A stretch of DNA of 64,000 nucleotides from Lichina pygmaea (GCA_963422465.1 OY730170.1:1736001-1800000), one strand, 5' to 3'. Shown: positions 33,642 through 45,827, numbered from the stretch's first letter. The notes: a model not told the origin generated them from the sequence alone. Translations and numbers: made by a program.

Positions 33642-36300
33642 ACGTTTTCGTCGGCCGGCACGCTCCCGCGCACGGCCGACCGGACCTTGACGACCTTGCA
33701 CAGGTCGATGTATCCGTTTGCGCGCAGGAGCGTGTTGACGCGCCGCTCGGCTTCGTCGTACGCATCCTGGTCGTGCAGCTTCCGGGTCGCAGCATCCCCG
33801 GAGCGCAACCAGGCAATCTCGCCGTCGTCCAGCCGAAAGGGCACGACGGCGTAGATGAGAGGCATGTTTTCGCGGATCTGCTCAGGTGTGGGTATCGTTG
33901 AGCGCTCCGTCATGAGGAGCCTCGGCGGCGGCGGAGGGATGGCGTTGGCAGGCATCGAAAAGCACAGGTACTGGTCGTGGGTGGAGAAATAGAAGCGTTT
34001 GTAGAACATCCTGCCAAACCGACGGTCTCGGCCGCGTTGCGACGTCAGCCTGATGAGAAAGCCTTCCACGGCCGAGGGCTCCGTCAACGTGGGAGGATGA
34101 TGATGATGATGAGGGCTCGATGTGGCGTTGCTCGGTCCCCGCTGATGGCCCGTCTGCGCCGCGTCCGACGAGGCTTGCATGAGCCGGCGACTGTGTGGAG
34201 TCACGCTGGTAGGATAATGCCCCATTGGCCGCAGCTCGAGTTCGTGCGTTCGCTGCATCCCGACGGTGCCGTACATCTTCTGTTCGTGCGCGCCATGAAC
34301 CCATTCGAGCCGGTCGTATCGCCTCCAGGCCAACCCCATCTTGTTCGTCGCAGACCACTTCCGCAAGACATCTTTCCATTCGGAGTTCGCCTCGAGCATC
34401 TCGACGCATTGTCGGATGATGTTCCCGGCCACCGCCTTCTCCTCTTGCATGGTCCTGAGGATGGCGGCGTCGTCGACGACGTCCGCCCCTTGCGCGGCGC
34501 TGCGTTCCGCCTCGAGCTGCTGAAAGGGATTCTCGAGGTACAGAGCGAGCGACAGATCGGGCACCTTGATCTGCAACTCACGTGTCCGACCCCAGCCCAA
34601 GACGTGTCTCAGGAAGGTGTACCACTCGACCGAGCTGGCAAAGGAGCGGGGACGGAGGATGAAGATCATCGAGCCTCGGTCGGTCGTCTTCGAGACGACG
34701 ACGGTCTTGTCGAGAGACGAGTAGAGATTGACCCTGGTCAATCTGCGGTTCAAGGGAATATCGTATGAAGGACGCGAGCGCTTGTATCGCTTTTGATCTG
34801 CGGGTATCTCCTGCCAGATCGTGAGATGAGACTCGGTCGTAGCAGAGCATGTCCTATTTCAAAGGCGACCGGTGCATGATATGGCTGCCAAACAGAGGAT
34901 CGAGGAAGCCGAGATCACTCACCCGAGTCCTGTACAGCTGCAGCACAAAGTCCTCCTCTTGATCGGCCACCTCTCTGCAGACCAAGACGTATTCTTGCCA
35001 CTTCTTGGCCGGCTTTGTATCGACGCTCATGCTCGCATTCTCGTCGTAATCCTCTGGCAAGTCTTGGATGGTCGTCTCGATCTTGACGAGCATCTTTTCG
35101 GCCTTCACAATCTCGCCGTCGCGCTTGTTCCCTCGATGAGCTCGTCGCAGTGACTGGCGTCGACGAATGTGAGCTTGGCGGATTCTTGTTCGCCGCTCTT
35201 CCTCGGCGTCCTCGCCGGGGAGATTGAATCGCACGAGACCTGCGGCTGCGGGGTGCGCCGTTGTCGTTCCATCGGGCTCGGCAGACGGCGGCTCCTCAGC
35301 GGCCGTGTCCGCGGTACCCTGGGAGGCGGCCGCTCCGCCGCGCGACGACTCAGCCTGCTGCGCACCTCTGTCGGTTTCTTCGGCGGCCTTGCCTTCAATG
35401 GTTAGCAACGGAGCCCTCGAGTTCACCCTTGATGCCTGCGGAAGCGCGGAGCCGTCGCTGACCATCGAGTCGGATCTCTCGCTCGGCTCCTCCGGAACGA
35501 ATCCCAGGCGATTGTTGGCGGCATCGGCCTTTTGGCCGTCGCCGACTTCCGACGTCTGTCGTCGAGCCTTCGGGCAGGGCGCGCCATCTGCTTGGCTGTC
35601 GCCGCCACCACCACCGCCAAACGTCTCGCTGGCCGTATGAAACGACGATTCGGTCTGGCTGGCGCTCCATTCCCCTCTGCAGTCGATCTGCTTCGGTGAG
35701 GATGGACCAGCCTCGGCGTCGGCACGGTCTCGGTCGGCTTCCGGCGGCGCAGCATCGCGATCGTCGGTTGACCGAGGGACCGCTACTGCCGGAGGGTCGG
35801 CGTCCGTCGCTTCTTGGCCCTCTTCCTCGTCTCCCTCGTCGTCTTCTTGTTCTTCCTCGACATCATCAGGCTGTGGAAAGCTGCTCCGAAACATGGCAGA
35901 GCTGCTGGGTCCTTCGAGGCCGGTGAGCTGTCTGATGCGGTTCACACCGTGCCGGGCAGAGAATGCAGCTCCACCGTAGTGGTAGTTGATGTGGAGATGA
36001 TGGGTGTACCATTGCTTGCGGTGGCTCCTGAGCCAGCCATCGGGAATGGGGCCGACGAAGCTTGCGACATGTCAGCAGACGTCCACAGCATGTCGACACG
36101 AGATAATAGTCACCATGTCCGTGTCGTCAGATGGAGATGCTCCGGGCTCGAATGGTGCTAGCAAGAACAGGTGAGCATGGAGTCTGGGTGACCGGCGCTG
36201 ATGTTGCACCTACCAATCTCTGTGCAGTGTAGGAGTCAGGGTCCAGCCCATTGGGGGCCATTGGTCCTTCCCCTTGGCCGTCGTTCTGTTCGGCCGCCAT
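32403..36300 (-). CDS. SPO71-like PH-domain protein
   Basis: Five exons on the minus strand: 36300-36214, 36157-36114, 36060-34923, 34810-33248, 33194-32403, giving 1207 residues. Yeast Spo71 is a PH protein needed for prospore-membrane growth and spore-wall formation. The N-terminal block FVGPIPDGWLRSHRKQWY and the following GVNRIRQLTGLEGPSSS define the family; the first two short exons are needed to reach it. A disordered acidic/Ser region (about residues 90-260) follows. Then come the blocks DGEIVKAEKMLVKIE and RLTRVNLYSSLDKTVVV with SVEWYTFLRHVLGW, the first PH region. A second PH region begins at EGFLIRLTSQRGRDRRFGRM and a last one at SGLLYWKPRRRSTFRK. A DDADDADDADF stretch interrupts the second PH domain. 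Filamentous ascomycetes lack a prospore membrane of yeast type, so the role here may differ. Confidence 0.88.
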
Positions 36301-36610
36301 TGAGTGGACGTTCACATGGCAAACGATCGGCTGCAATCATGGGTCCAGCAGTCGTTGGTGAGCCACTAGAATGTTGCTCCAATTCAAGCAATAATGTTCT
36401 AGCTGCATTGGGACGCCTCCCTATTTCTGTCATCACGGCACTCCCGTACGGTAGAGCTCATGATTCGCCGCTCCTCACCGCCTTGCAGAACGGATCAAGG
36501 CACCCGGGCGAGGGGAATCGTTGCCCCACCATTGCCAAGACCGGCGGAGACGACAGCGTCGGCAGCAGAGACAGATCCCCACAGGCTCACCATCGTACCT
36601 CGAGCAAGCC
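36301..36610. promoter_or_regulatory. shared divergent promoter SPO71-like / HET-C2
   Basis: 310 bp separate the start codons of the two divergently transcribed genes. I see no TATA box; core elements are not identifiable by eye. Confidence 0.5.
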
Positions 36611-37496
36611 ATGGCTTCGCCGACATCCTATCCGCCGGGCGGCACCTTCTTTGATACGTTGAAGCGGAGCTTTACGCAGGTTCCGGTGAATGCGGACAAG
36701 GCCAATGCCATCGGGACGACCGAGTTCCTCGACGCGGCCGAGTCGCTGACGACGTTGTTTGGTGAGACTGCCTCACGATTTTCAAGTGTCTGGGATGATT
36801 GGGTAAATGTAAAGCTAAGAGCTGGACAGTGCTGATTCACAACGTGCTCAGATGTGCTTGGGTCAGTTGCCTTTACGCCTGTCAAGTCGGACATGACGGG
36901 CAACATCAAGGTGCGACAGGCGTGCAAGTCTATGCACCGAACGGCAACGGAAGAACGATTGATGGCCTGATGCAGAAACTCCGCGACCGCCAACTAGCAG
37001 CCCCTGCAGATTCTGAAGACATTCAATCTCTCGTCATGAACGAGATCAAAGCCAAGAAACACACGGCGGCCGAAGGTCTTACATGGCTGGTTCGGTACGG
37101 CTGCACCTATCCGAGCACGACGCATCTCTTTGAAGAAAGGCCCCGCAAGCTTCTATCGTCGATCATCAGATGCACATTCGCCCCGCTGACGAATATCGTA
37201 GAGGCCTGGAGTTCACGTCGCTGGCCCTGTCGACGAACCTGGCGACGCCGGGCGAAGAGCTGTCGACGTCGTTCCGAACCGCATACGGCAGCACGCTGAA
37301 GCGACATCACAGCTTCATGGTCAAGCCAATCTTCAGCGCGGCCATGTCGGCGACGCCGTACCGCAAGGATTTCTACCCCAAGCTTGGCGCAGACCAGGAC
37401 AAGGTGCAGCACGAACTGCGGCTGTGGCTCGCCTCGTTGGAGACACAGGTCGCCGTTCTCAAGGGCTTCTTGGACAGGAAAGAGGCAAAGTGGTAG
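36611..37496 (+). CDS. het-c2: glycolipid transfer protein HET-C2
   Basis: Four exons: 36611-36761, 36852-36910, 36976-37094, 37202-37496, giving 207 residues, about the same length as Podospora HET-C2 as I recall it. GLTP-fold proteins carry single glycosphingolipids between membranes in the cytosol. Ligand residues are in place: Asp64, Asn68 and Lys71 (SDMTGNIKKLRD), Trp107 (EGLTWLVRGL) and His145 or His146 (LKRHHSFMVKP). The C-terminus ends KEAKW, as expected. In Podospora anserina alleles of this gene control heterokaryon incompatibility through NLR partners such as HET-D and HET-E; no such partner is seen in this window. All four phases restore the family sequence. Confidence 0.95.
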
Positions 37497-37730
37497 GTAC
37501 TGTACATCGAAGAGGGCGTGGAAGTTGCCTGGGAGGGGGGGGGGGTGGTTTATTCGGGTCGGAGGGCCGCCAGAGTGCGAATGACGAACAAGTGACAAAG
37601 ACGTGCTACGCGTCTACTTCTATTGACCCGAGGTTCATCCACAAAGAGGAGACATTCAGAGCACGTAGCGCAAAGGAGACTGTCCTTGCAACTACACTCA
37701 GCATCTCCAATCCCAAGTAACTACTCCTGC

Positions 37731-37882
37731 TGCGGCCGCAGGCAGGGCCAGGGCTGAGCCTGGCTTAGTCAGTAGTGTTAGTCAGCGAGATAGGGGGCCA
37801 TATAGCCCTGGAGTCCAGAGGGGCTTCAATCGACAGCTTCTTCTCCCTTCTCTGAGCAGGCCGATGCCTTGTAGTTCCAGCA
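37731..37882 (+). repeat. dispersed repeat, copy B
   Basis: Partner of 22804-22945 (exact core here at 37750-37785). The copy is bounded by TGCTG (37728-37732) and CAGCA (37878-37882), a possible 5-bp terminal inverted repeat. It carries about ten extra bases near its start compared with copy A. No coding capacity. Confidence 0.8.
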
Positions 37883-38153
37883 ACTCCCCGCAGTAAGAAA
37901 CCGCTCGTACGGGAGAATGTCGTACCTCGTACAGCGCGGCCAGCGTTACGACGTTGAATCCATCAACAGAAAGACCCTTTCGCAGAAAGATCCTTCGCAC
38001 CAACCAAAGGGCCAAGCTCGGAAGACGTCCCTTTCCCAGCTTCAAAGATGGCTTATCCAATGTGTGTCTCTGCATGTCTCTGCGTGACTGCTATTGAAAT
38101 TGTCTTGGTCGCTCTTTTCTCTCTTTTCATCTTACTCTTCTCCGACATGACTA

Positions 38154-38203
38154 CCATCATCATCATCATCATCACCATCATCACCATCATCACCATCATC
38201 ATC
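38154..38203. repeat. CAT/CAC microsatellite
   Basis: Trinucleotide array of CAT units with regularly spaced CAC variants. Confidence 0.9.
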
Positions 38204-38675
38204 GTCTGCATGGTAATACTAGGCCAAGAACATAGCCCCAGAAGGCTTGATATAGAACAAGTCTGGACAGACAGATATGTACTTTATCAGTGCCGTAGTC
38301 TCATCTCGTTGCATCATCTCGCTGGTTCTATACGTACTTGATCGTTGGAAAAGCAGACTGGATGATGGGAGATGGAAAGACAGGGGCTGCTGGAAAGTTA
38401 TGCTGGAAAGACGATACTGGTGACCAGAAGAAGATCACGACGGAAGAAACACGTAGAACGTCCTTGTTCGAGCCACTCGGGCCTTGAGTAGCTCGGCAGC
38501 AAGCAAGCAAGCAAGCAGGTATACAAGCAGGTATACAAGCAAGACCAATCGAAGGACGAAAGGAAGAAAACAAAGGCTGCAAGACGAATCGACAGCAGCA
38601 ACAACGATGGAAGAACAGTGAGCACGCAAGACCAGCGTACAATGAAGCATGGGTATCCTGAAGTGGGAGAGAAAG

Positions 38676-38702
38676 GGAGAGAGAGAGAGAGAGAGAGAGA
38701 GA
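38676..38702. repeat. (GA)n microsatellite
   Basis: Uninterrupted GA dinucleotide run. Confidence 0.9.
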
Positions 38703-39282
38703 GGGTTTTCTGGACAGCAGAGGAGACCAGGTCACGGTAAGAAAGAGCAATTGGGAACAGACCAGGGCTGTGGGAACAGACAGAGCAATTGGAGCAGACA
38801 TGGCGACGTGAACGGAGAAGACGAGGTAAACAGGCCAGGACCATGCGAACAGGCGGGACCACGGACGTAAAACGAGGCCAGAGCCCATGCAAACGAGCAG
38901 GACCACGCAAACGAACAGGAGTGGTATGTAGAAAGGCCCAGGACCCACGGGACGGACAAGACCCTACAAAGAGATTGGACCATCGAGGTAAGAAGAAGAA
39001 AAAAAGATTTTAAATTAAAGAAATGAAGATGTCGTCTCGGAGAATGTGAAATTCGCTTTCCCCCCCCCCCCCCCACGGAGAAAGGACTTGAACCTCCCTC
39101 CCGAGAATGGAAGCGAAAATCATCTCGATGTCTCCACCTCGTGATGCTGCTCAAAGGGAAAATAATTTCGCCTCGGTTCGCTGGTCGTGCTATATCCTTG
39201 GTCATGGACTACTCTAAGCATCGTCGATTCTTCTTCTTCTGCTTCTTTCCTTCCTGGCCGACTGCCGGCTGGCTGGCCGTCT

Positions 39283-39431
39283 TCACAAGTCCGAACCCTC
39301 GACTTCCCTAATCTTCCTCAAGAAACCACGGATGCGAGAGATTTCAACGTCGCCGGCACCCTCGCTCTGCACCGCCGTCGTGAGCGTCTCGAGTTCGCGA
39401 TCGGCTGGCTCGGCATCGTCGACGTCGTCGA

Positions 39432-39487
<56 letters not shown>

Positions 39488-41276
39488 GCGTCGTCGGCGT
39501 CGTCATCTTCGTCGTAGTCCGAGTGGTCATCGGCGCCGTTCCGGTGGTCGCTGTTACCTGTAGCGAGGCTCACGATGCGTGCGTACACCGACCCGAAAGT
39601 CCGGTCGTGCAGGTCGTCGACGCGATCTTGTAGATCTGCGTTGCGCGAGACGAGCGCTTGTAGATGTGCGTGCGCCTGTCGAGACGTGGACGACGCCGGC
39701 TCGGTTGGTGTCGGGAGTCGTCCTTCCGGGTGGCCGGTGGGACGGCCGGCCGCGACGTCGCCGTTGACCGCGTCGTCCGCCAGTCGGGCTCGACAGTCGG
39801 CGATGGCTCGTCGCAGCCGCTCGATCCGCCGTCGGCGTTCGGCCTTGGCGGCCCGGTCTCGCCGTCGACGGTCTTCGCGCTCGCGCTCCAGGTGCAAGCG
39901 TCTGATGGCGTCTCGCAGCTGCGCCTTTTTCTGGTGGAGGTTGACGACCGAGTGGCGTATCGTCTTGACGACGTTGCTCTCGATCTCCGAGTAGGCCGCT
40001 CGCAGCTCTACCGGGCCGTGTCAGCTTGCTTCAAAGGTGCATCGAAGGGCATGCCAGTTGTAAGATGTAAATGCGAAAGACAATCTGACCTGCGAGGATG
40101 GGCTGACAGCTGTCGTTGACGGTCTGGTGCACGTTCGGCTCCGAGAGATCGAGCCGGCCGGCGCGGTCGCCGTTCGACTCCCTCTCCCGTTCGCCGACGC
40201 CAAACTCGGACGGCCTGAGCCCGATCCGGTTCGGCAGGTTCGCGTCGGCGCCGATCTCGAGGAGCTGCTCGACGATGTTCCTGCTGCCGGCCCTCGCGGC
40301 CATGTTGAGGGCCGTGTCGCCCTGGTCGTCCTCGGCGTTGACGATCTCGGCGATGAAGCGACCGAGGCTCGTCGGTCGGACGCCCGCCGCCGCATGATCT
40401 TGGCCGGCGGCGTGGAAGGAGGCGTCGCGGCTCGTGGGCTGGCGGATGACGTAGCCGAGCAGGGCCTCGAGGTAGTACTTGGTCGAGGCCTCGCGGCCGG
40501 GGATGCCGGAGCTGAGGGCGATGTGGTGCAGGACGGTGCGTCGACGGGCGTCGCGCATGACGATGGTCGGGCCGAAGACGTCGAGCAGGGCGTGGAAGGT
40601 GTCGTCGTCGGCGTTGTTCGTCGTCAGACAGGCGCGCATCAGCGCCGTCTCGCCGTTGCCGTTGACGCGGAAGATGCTGGCGCCGGCCTCGACGAGGCTG
40701 TCGACGAGCCCCAGCTGGGCCAGCGTCGCGGCCCAGTGCAGGGCCGTGTGGCAATGCTCGTCGATGGGCCAGTCGAGCTCGGCGCTGGACAGACGGCCGA
40801 GCACACGACGGCGGTGGAGGTCGGCGTCCTTTTCGAAGAAGAGCGTCTGCAACAGGCTCAGCTGCATGCGCTCCTCGGCAGTCGACGGCTCGCGAAGCGG
40901 TTCCAGCGGGACGGGCCCGGACGGCGTCTCGTGCTCGACCGGGTAGGCGAAGGACATGCTGGGCTCGGTCGGCGTGCCCGGGGCCACGGGAAGATCGACG
41001 ACCGTCTCCTGGGGCTGGTTCTGCAGGTCGAAGCTCGCCGACGGCCGCATCCGTTTCCGCGGCGGCTCACGCGTCTGTCCGTTCGGCATCGAGAGCGGCC
41101 TCTTCATGTGGTTGGGAGGGTTCTGGGTGCCGTAGGCCGAGTCGACCAAGGCGTTGGTGTTGCCGTCGGTGGTGTTGTTGTTGTTATTGTTGGCGTCGGA
41201 GTGGGCGTCGGAGATCATGCTCCGGGAGCTTCTCTGGCTCAAGCTCGAAAGGACGTGTTCTTGGCTCATCGATCGG

Positions 41277-41314
<38 letters not shown>

Positions 41315-42222
41315 ATACTGCTGTTGCTGATTCGGAGTCCTCCTGGTAGTGGCCACGGCAGCCGCCGACGAGACGGTCGACCCATCCGGACGTGGCCTAG
41401 GGGGTCGCGAGTCGATGCCTGCCTTGTTGATCACGGTCAGGGCGTTGTAGGCCGTGTTGGAGATGCGCTTGACGTAGGTGTCGCCGGCGCCGTGAGCGTG
41501 GGGGGCCGGCACGCGGTTCTCGATGCCGGACGTGTAGCGTTTCTGCCGTTCGGCGGCCAGGGCCTGCTCCTTCGTCGGTGGTTCGACGCCCAAGCGCGAG
41601 GGGTCGTACTCGACCAGCGGTCTGATCAGATGCTCGACGCCGTGACTGCGCGCAAAGTCGGCCGCCTGCTCGGGCGTGATCCAGGTGCCCTGGTATTTGC
41701 CGTAGCCGCCCTGGACCTTCTCGTGCCGCGCCATGTTGATCAGCTTCTCCAAGATCTTGGTCCGCTTGGGCTTCTCGACGTTGGCGATCTTGAGCAGCTG
41801 CGTCGCATTCAGCCAGTCGTCCGAGACTCGGCGCATGACGTTGATCTTGTTGACCATCATCTCGTAGACGGCGATGCCAGAGTAGGTTGCCTGCACGTCC
41901 ACGGCGCACGCGGAAGCGACGGTGTCAGTCGATGCCGTCGGCCCAAGAGAGCGTGCGTCGGGAAGGGAGAGAAGGCCGGCGCGAGGCGACGGCTTCTCGG
42001 CGGACGGGGGTCGGCCATGCAAGTGCCACATACCTGGTATATCATAGAAACGTCGACTCCGTTCGTCGCCGGCGCGGCCGCGGCCGGAGCCGACGTCGCC
42101 GTGGCGGGCCTCGCGAACGCTTTCGAGAACGATCGCTGCTGGTACGGCTGTGGGACCGAGGGCGGTAGCGGTGGGGCCGAGCTCGGGTACGGGCCCGGCG
42201 GCAGCACCGAGAAGGACGACAT
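39283..42222 (-). CDS. MBP1: APSES/KilA-N transcription factor with ankyrin repeats (MBP1-like, MBF subunit)
   Basis: Three exons on the minus strand: 42222-42034, 41890-40090, 40007-39283, giving 904 residues. Exon 1 codes a Pro/Ser-rich N-terminus ending VDVSMIYQ; splicing joins it to ATYSGIAVYEMMVN, the start of the APSES DNA-binding domain (about residues 60-165), which includes RRVSDDWLNATQLLKIA and HEKVQGGYGKYQGTWI. Ankyrin repeats lie in the middle (TALHWAATLAQLGLVDSLVE; DTALNMAARAGSRNIVEQLL). The C-terminus is a long coiled coil (EREREDRRRRDRAAKAERRR). In yeasts this family drives G1/S genes through MCB sites with Swi6. Two features are unusual: a glutamine run (41277-41330) and about 18 consecutive aspartates near the C-terminus (39432-39490). 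Confidence 0.92.
39420..39500 (-). repeat. GTC/GAC trinucleotide run coding poly-Asp
   Basis: Tandem GTC on the plus strand (GAC on the coding strand) inside the MBP1-like gene, giving an aspartate run flanked by DDADD and DDVDDVDD. Confidence 0.9.
41277..41330 (-). repeat. CAG/CAA glutamine-coding run in MBP1-like gene
   Basis: Alternating CAA and CAG codons on the minus strand give a glutamine run between the APSES domain and the ankyrin repeats. Confidence 0.85.
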
Positions 42223-43669
42223 GTGAGATCGTCGGCGCCAAGTGACGGTCGACCGTCGGTCGAGGTCGTCGTGGTCTTCGATATCAACGAAGCGCTCGAC
42301 AGAAGATGGTCACTGCAGCCGCAGACTCTCGCGGGTGGACTGTGACGTCCGAGCCACTTTGGGCGAATCGCAGATTTGGTCGTCGAAGCGAAGGGATGTC
42401 AACTCGAAATGGCCATGGGAGGTGGAGGACTGTGTATGCGAGAGACCAGAGAACGTAGGCGGTACCGTAGAGCTGCAATACAGGGTCTCGTCTGTTATCC
42501 TGTTGTGATTCGTGACGGTCGTCGACGTGTTGTGGATGTGCGGATCAGAATAGAGGGGTGGGTAAAGATGATTACAAGACGGTGTGTGCTGAACGAATCG
42601 CCGCTAACATTTGACGATGATCATAGGGCATGCCGTGCCCATCCCATGACTTTGACAGCAGTTTCAAGATGACGGATCTACAACCAAGTCGTCGCGGACT
42701 TCCATATGTACCGTACTAGTCTATCCGCTCGATGTCGAGCATGCTGATGGTCTCCGCCACCACGGGCAGAAACATGAAAGCTCCTGGACCGATTAATCAC
42801 AGCCTTGTCGCAGTGAGACGTGTAGACGCACGCAAGTACGTACGCACGCGTAAAGAGATGGTTCAAAGGGGAAGTTCAAGTGCTCGCATCGCCCGTGATA
42901 CTGTAAGTTCTATTGGCCCGATCGAACCATTGGTTCTTCCCCACCTTTCCCTCAGCGTGATCTCCTTGTTCCCAAGATTCCACTACACTGGCTCAAGAAC
43001 GACTCCGAGGTCGGTCACGTGAGATGACGCCGTGCTTGTACCACCACCCTACCAAATACGTAATACATCGATGACGATATGGAAGGTGGTGGATCACATT
43101 GATATCATCGATCAATCGATCTGTTGACATCAATGGCACTTTCTTCGTGATGGTCTTCGATTTACACGCCGTGGGGTCGGTGGAGGACTCGACGGATTGT
43201 CGTGTCGTGGGGTTTGGGAACGCCTGCAGGAGACCGGCGATGGCTGAGTCATCATTGCTTAGGTCAGCATGCCGCGTCGCGTCTCGCGTCCTCTACTCGT
43301 AGTGACAGTCGGACGCGAGGAGACTCGGCACGAAGTCCCGTGAGCGCAAGACGGCGCCCGAGTTGCCCCCAGTACAAAGTACGGAAGTACTTCGTTCGGC
43401 TAGCTGTGGGAGGAAGCTGTGTAAAACTTCAGAAGAGGGACTTCAGACTAGTACCTCAGGAGCGCGACCCTACCGTGACTTTATCAAGAGCTTATGATCA
43501 CGCACTGCAAGACATTGGTCTGATGGAAGGAGTGTTGTAAGTCACAAGACGAAGTCGTTCAGGATTTACGACGCTCGCAGTCCTCGCACGTCTCGCACGT
43601 GACTTAGTAACTTGTCATAGGCACTGGTAGTCCGACGCTGAAGGGCTCGGGCATGCTGGGCGCTGGACC
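42223..43669. other. divergent spacer MBP1-like / Cup1-like LYR gene
   Basis: 1.4 kb with no supported gene. Includes GTAC/GGAAGTAC motifs near 43376-43392. Core promoter elements are not obvious. Confidence 0.5.
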
Positions 43670-44794
43670 ATGCCGGCTCGAAGAGTGCCTCATCCTGTTG
43701 TCGACAACGCTCTTCACATCTACAGGGCCCTTCTGCGCGAGTGCACATATCTCCCCGATCCCGCTGCCCGGCAGTCCGTGGCCAGACACACAGCCCTTCG
43801 CTTCCGCCATCGCCGTTTGCTGGACCCAACCGACGCTGGAAAGAGCATTGCCAAGGCCCGACGCGCTCTGTCGCTCTTGGTTCGCGCCAACCATGGCCAG
43901 GCCGAAGTGCTGCTCAAGGTCCTTCAGTTCGCCTACGCCCGTCGGGGCCGACCGCGCCGGGAACTGGTCCGGCAGCTCCAGCTGCCATCGGTCCTGGACA
44001 TCCCCGCAGACGACGCCGAACTACGAGCCGTGGCGGCCAGCACGCGCGCCCCGACCCTGGACCGGCTTCGCATCTCATCATCTGTCCTCCAGGGCCACGG
44101 ATCTTCACCCCGCTACGTGGCCGCCGACCATACGAGCGCCGTACGGGCCATCCCGAGCAGGGCCGCTGTCCCAAAGGGCCGAAGCCTCGCAGGCTGGCCG
44201 CCGGTCTCGGACAGGCTCAATGCGTTGGTGCACAGTCAACGGAAGCAGAGGCAGTCGGCGACCCGGCAAGCCTTCCCGAAGATGGACCTCGTCGTCGGCC
44301 TCAACAGCTGGGGCCGACCGATGCCCAAGGTCCGGGAGAAGAACGCTCGTTGGAAGCTCTACCGCGACACCCTGGACAGCGTTCTTCCACCGCTGCCTGA
44401 GAAGGAGTGGTGCCGCCTACGAGACCTAAGTCTCGGCAGGAGACGGTGGGAGGGCCCCATAGCCAGGAGGGCTCGGGAGGACCGCTATGCAGACGGCAGC
44501 GATCCAACCCTCCTGACGCCCGGCTTCCTTCAAGCTCCGCTCGGACGCCAGAGGCACCTGATCCGCTTTCGGGGCCGGTCGAGCAAAATCACCGAGAAGC
44601 TGATGCAGAAGCTGTGGGGGCTGATCTTCGCCGAGTGCCCCGTCATGAGGTGGGACGCCGACCAGGGCAGCTGGCAGGTGGAATGGGGCCGCCTGCCGTT
44701 GAAGCTCAGACCAGCCACGACCGAGATCGACCTACAGGTCTTCTCTGGAGCCGACCACGATGGAAAAGTCGCGGCGGCTGTCGACGGCCGATGA
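43670..44794 (+). CDS. LYR-motif protein, Cup1-like
   Basis: Intronless, 374 residues. The N-terminus ALHIYRALLRECTYLPDPAA is the LYR-type helix of mitochondrial complex-I-LYR proteins, in the form found in fungal Cup1-like LYR proteins; R(H)TALRFRHRR completes the first domain. LYR proteins act with acyl carrier protein in assembling respiratory or Fe-S complexes in the mitochondrial matrix; the partner of this subfamily is not known to me. The rest (DLVVGLNSWGRPMPKVREKN; MQKLWGLIFAECPVM) is conserved-looking but has no named domain I recognise. The start at 43670 places the LYR helix about 17 residues in, as usual. Confidence 0.8.
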   Translation: MPARRVPHPVVDNALHIYRALLRECTYLPDPAARQSVARHTALRFRHRRLLDPTDAGKSIAKARRALSLLVRANHGQAEVLLKVLQFAYARRGRPRRELVRQLQLPSVLDIPADDAELRAVAASTRAPTLDRLRISSSVLQGHGSSPRYVAADHTSAVRAIPSRAAVPKGRSLAGWPPVSDRLNALVHSQRKQRQSATRQAFPKMDLVVGLNSWGRPMPKVREKNARWKLYRDTLDSVLPPLPEKEWCRLRDLSLGRRRWEGPIARRAREDRYADGSDPTLLTPGFLQAPLGRQRHLIRFRGRSSKITEKLMQKLWGLIFAECPVMRWDADQGSWQVEWGRLPLKLRPATTEIDLQVFSGADHDGKVAAAVDGR

Positions 44795-45827
44795 TCGCAA
44801 CTTGGACCTGTAAGACACGCAGGTCTTATCTTTCGTTCTTCCCTTTGCAGTCGCCTGCCGTGGCGGGCTCGTGAGCGGTACTGCCATCGTCGCCGTCGAG
44901 GCCTTTCAACGGTAGGGGATGTTTATGATTGAGAAGATTATCCGTTCAGGCTGACCACCGCTCGAGCCACCTTTACGACTCGACTCCGTACGGCGTACGG
45001 TACCGGTACGGTATCAGGGAGAGCCACCTGCAACAGCTTCCAAGGAATTTTCGCATGCTGGAGTCTGGTCGAGCTAGATGATAAGCGCCATCGCCGTCGA
45101 CGAAGGGCTGATGGGTTCTGAGAACAGCGTTACCTACGGGGCTATGCTCTGTGATGTGTGATGTTGACGTTTATCGTCGGACTTCGGGAGTCCGAATCTT
45201 GTTGCTGACTAAGGGCTTACGGTACCGGTACGGTACAGAGCCAGTACGTATGTACGTACTGTACGTACTTGACTGTGCCGGTCTGGGTGCGCAGTACAGT
45301 ACTTGGTCCTTGGGGTCCAGGCTTTCATTGATGAAGCCTCAGACTCCGCATGGGCCCTATTGCAGAGGTGCGGTAAGGTCCCATCACAGTATCACGTGAC
45401 TGGCCTGAACTCGAGTGTCGCGATAGACGGCGAACGGTGAACGCCAACGACGTCAAGGGCGGCAAACCGTGGGCATCAATCCGGCTATAAGCGGCTTACA
45501 CCGCATCTGTACGTAGCATACGTGCGGTCGTCAGGACGAGCCACTCGACCGTGTAGCGCTCCAACTCAAGATCGTAGCGTGCGTACCTTGGCCGGCGATG
45601 CTTCCGCTCCACTCTTCATAGACGATTCCATATCATCTACACTATCAAGCAAGTGCCCGATGTTACAAGACCGCAGTTGCCGTCTTCAGCCCACACAACT
45701 TTCGATTCTGACCCTTGCGTATTTGCACGACATTGATAGCACACAGCTTCGCGTTCGGTTGATGTTGACATAGACCAAGGGCCGAGGAAAGGAGATCATT
45801 CACCGGCAGATCGGCTCTTGTTGAGCC
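44795..45827. other. spacer with GGTACCGGTAC motifs
   Basis: No gene supported. Contains palindromic GGTACCGGTACGG-type motifs at about 44997-45016 and 45220-45236 and a TACGTACTGTACGTAC cluster at 45247-45270. The 3' end is the promoter of the acetyltransferase gene. Confidence 0.5.

Larger units (their letters stand above)
37497..39282. other. spacer with dispersed repeat and microsatellites
   Basis: No gene supported. Contains copy B of the dispersed repeat (37731-37882), a CAT/CAC microsatellite (38154-38203), a (GA)n run (38676-38702) and a 15-nt C run (39060-39074). Downstream end lies beyond the 3' end of the MBP1-like gene. Confidence 0.5.

Noticed and set aside
40127-42226. 699-codon plus-strand open frame opposite the MBP1-like gene
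   Set aside because: Shadow of the minus-strand gene, which has clear APSES and ankyrin domains and consistent splicing.
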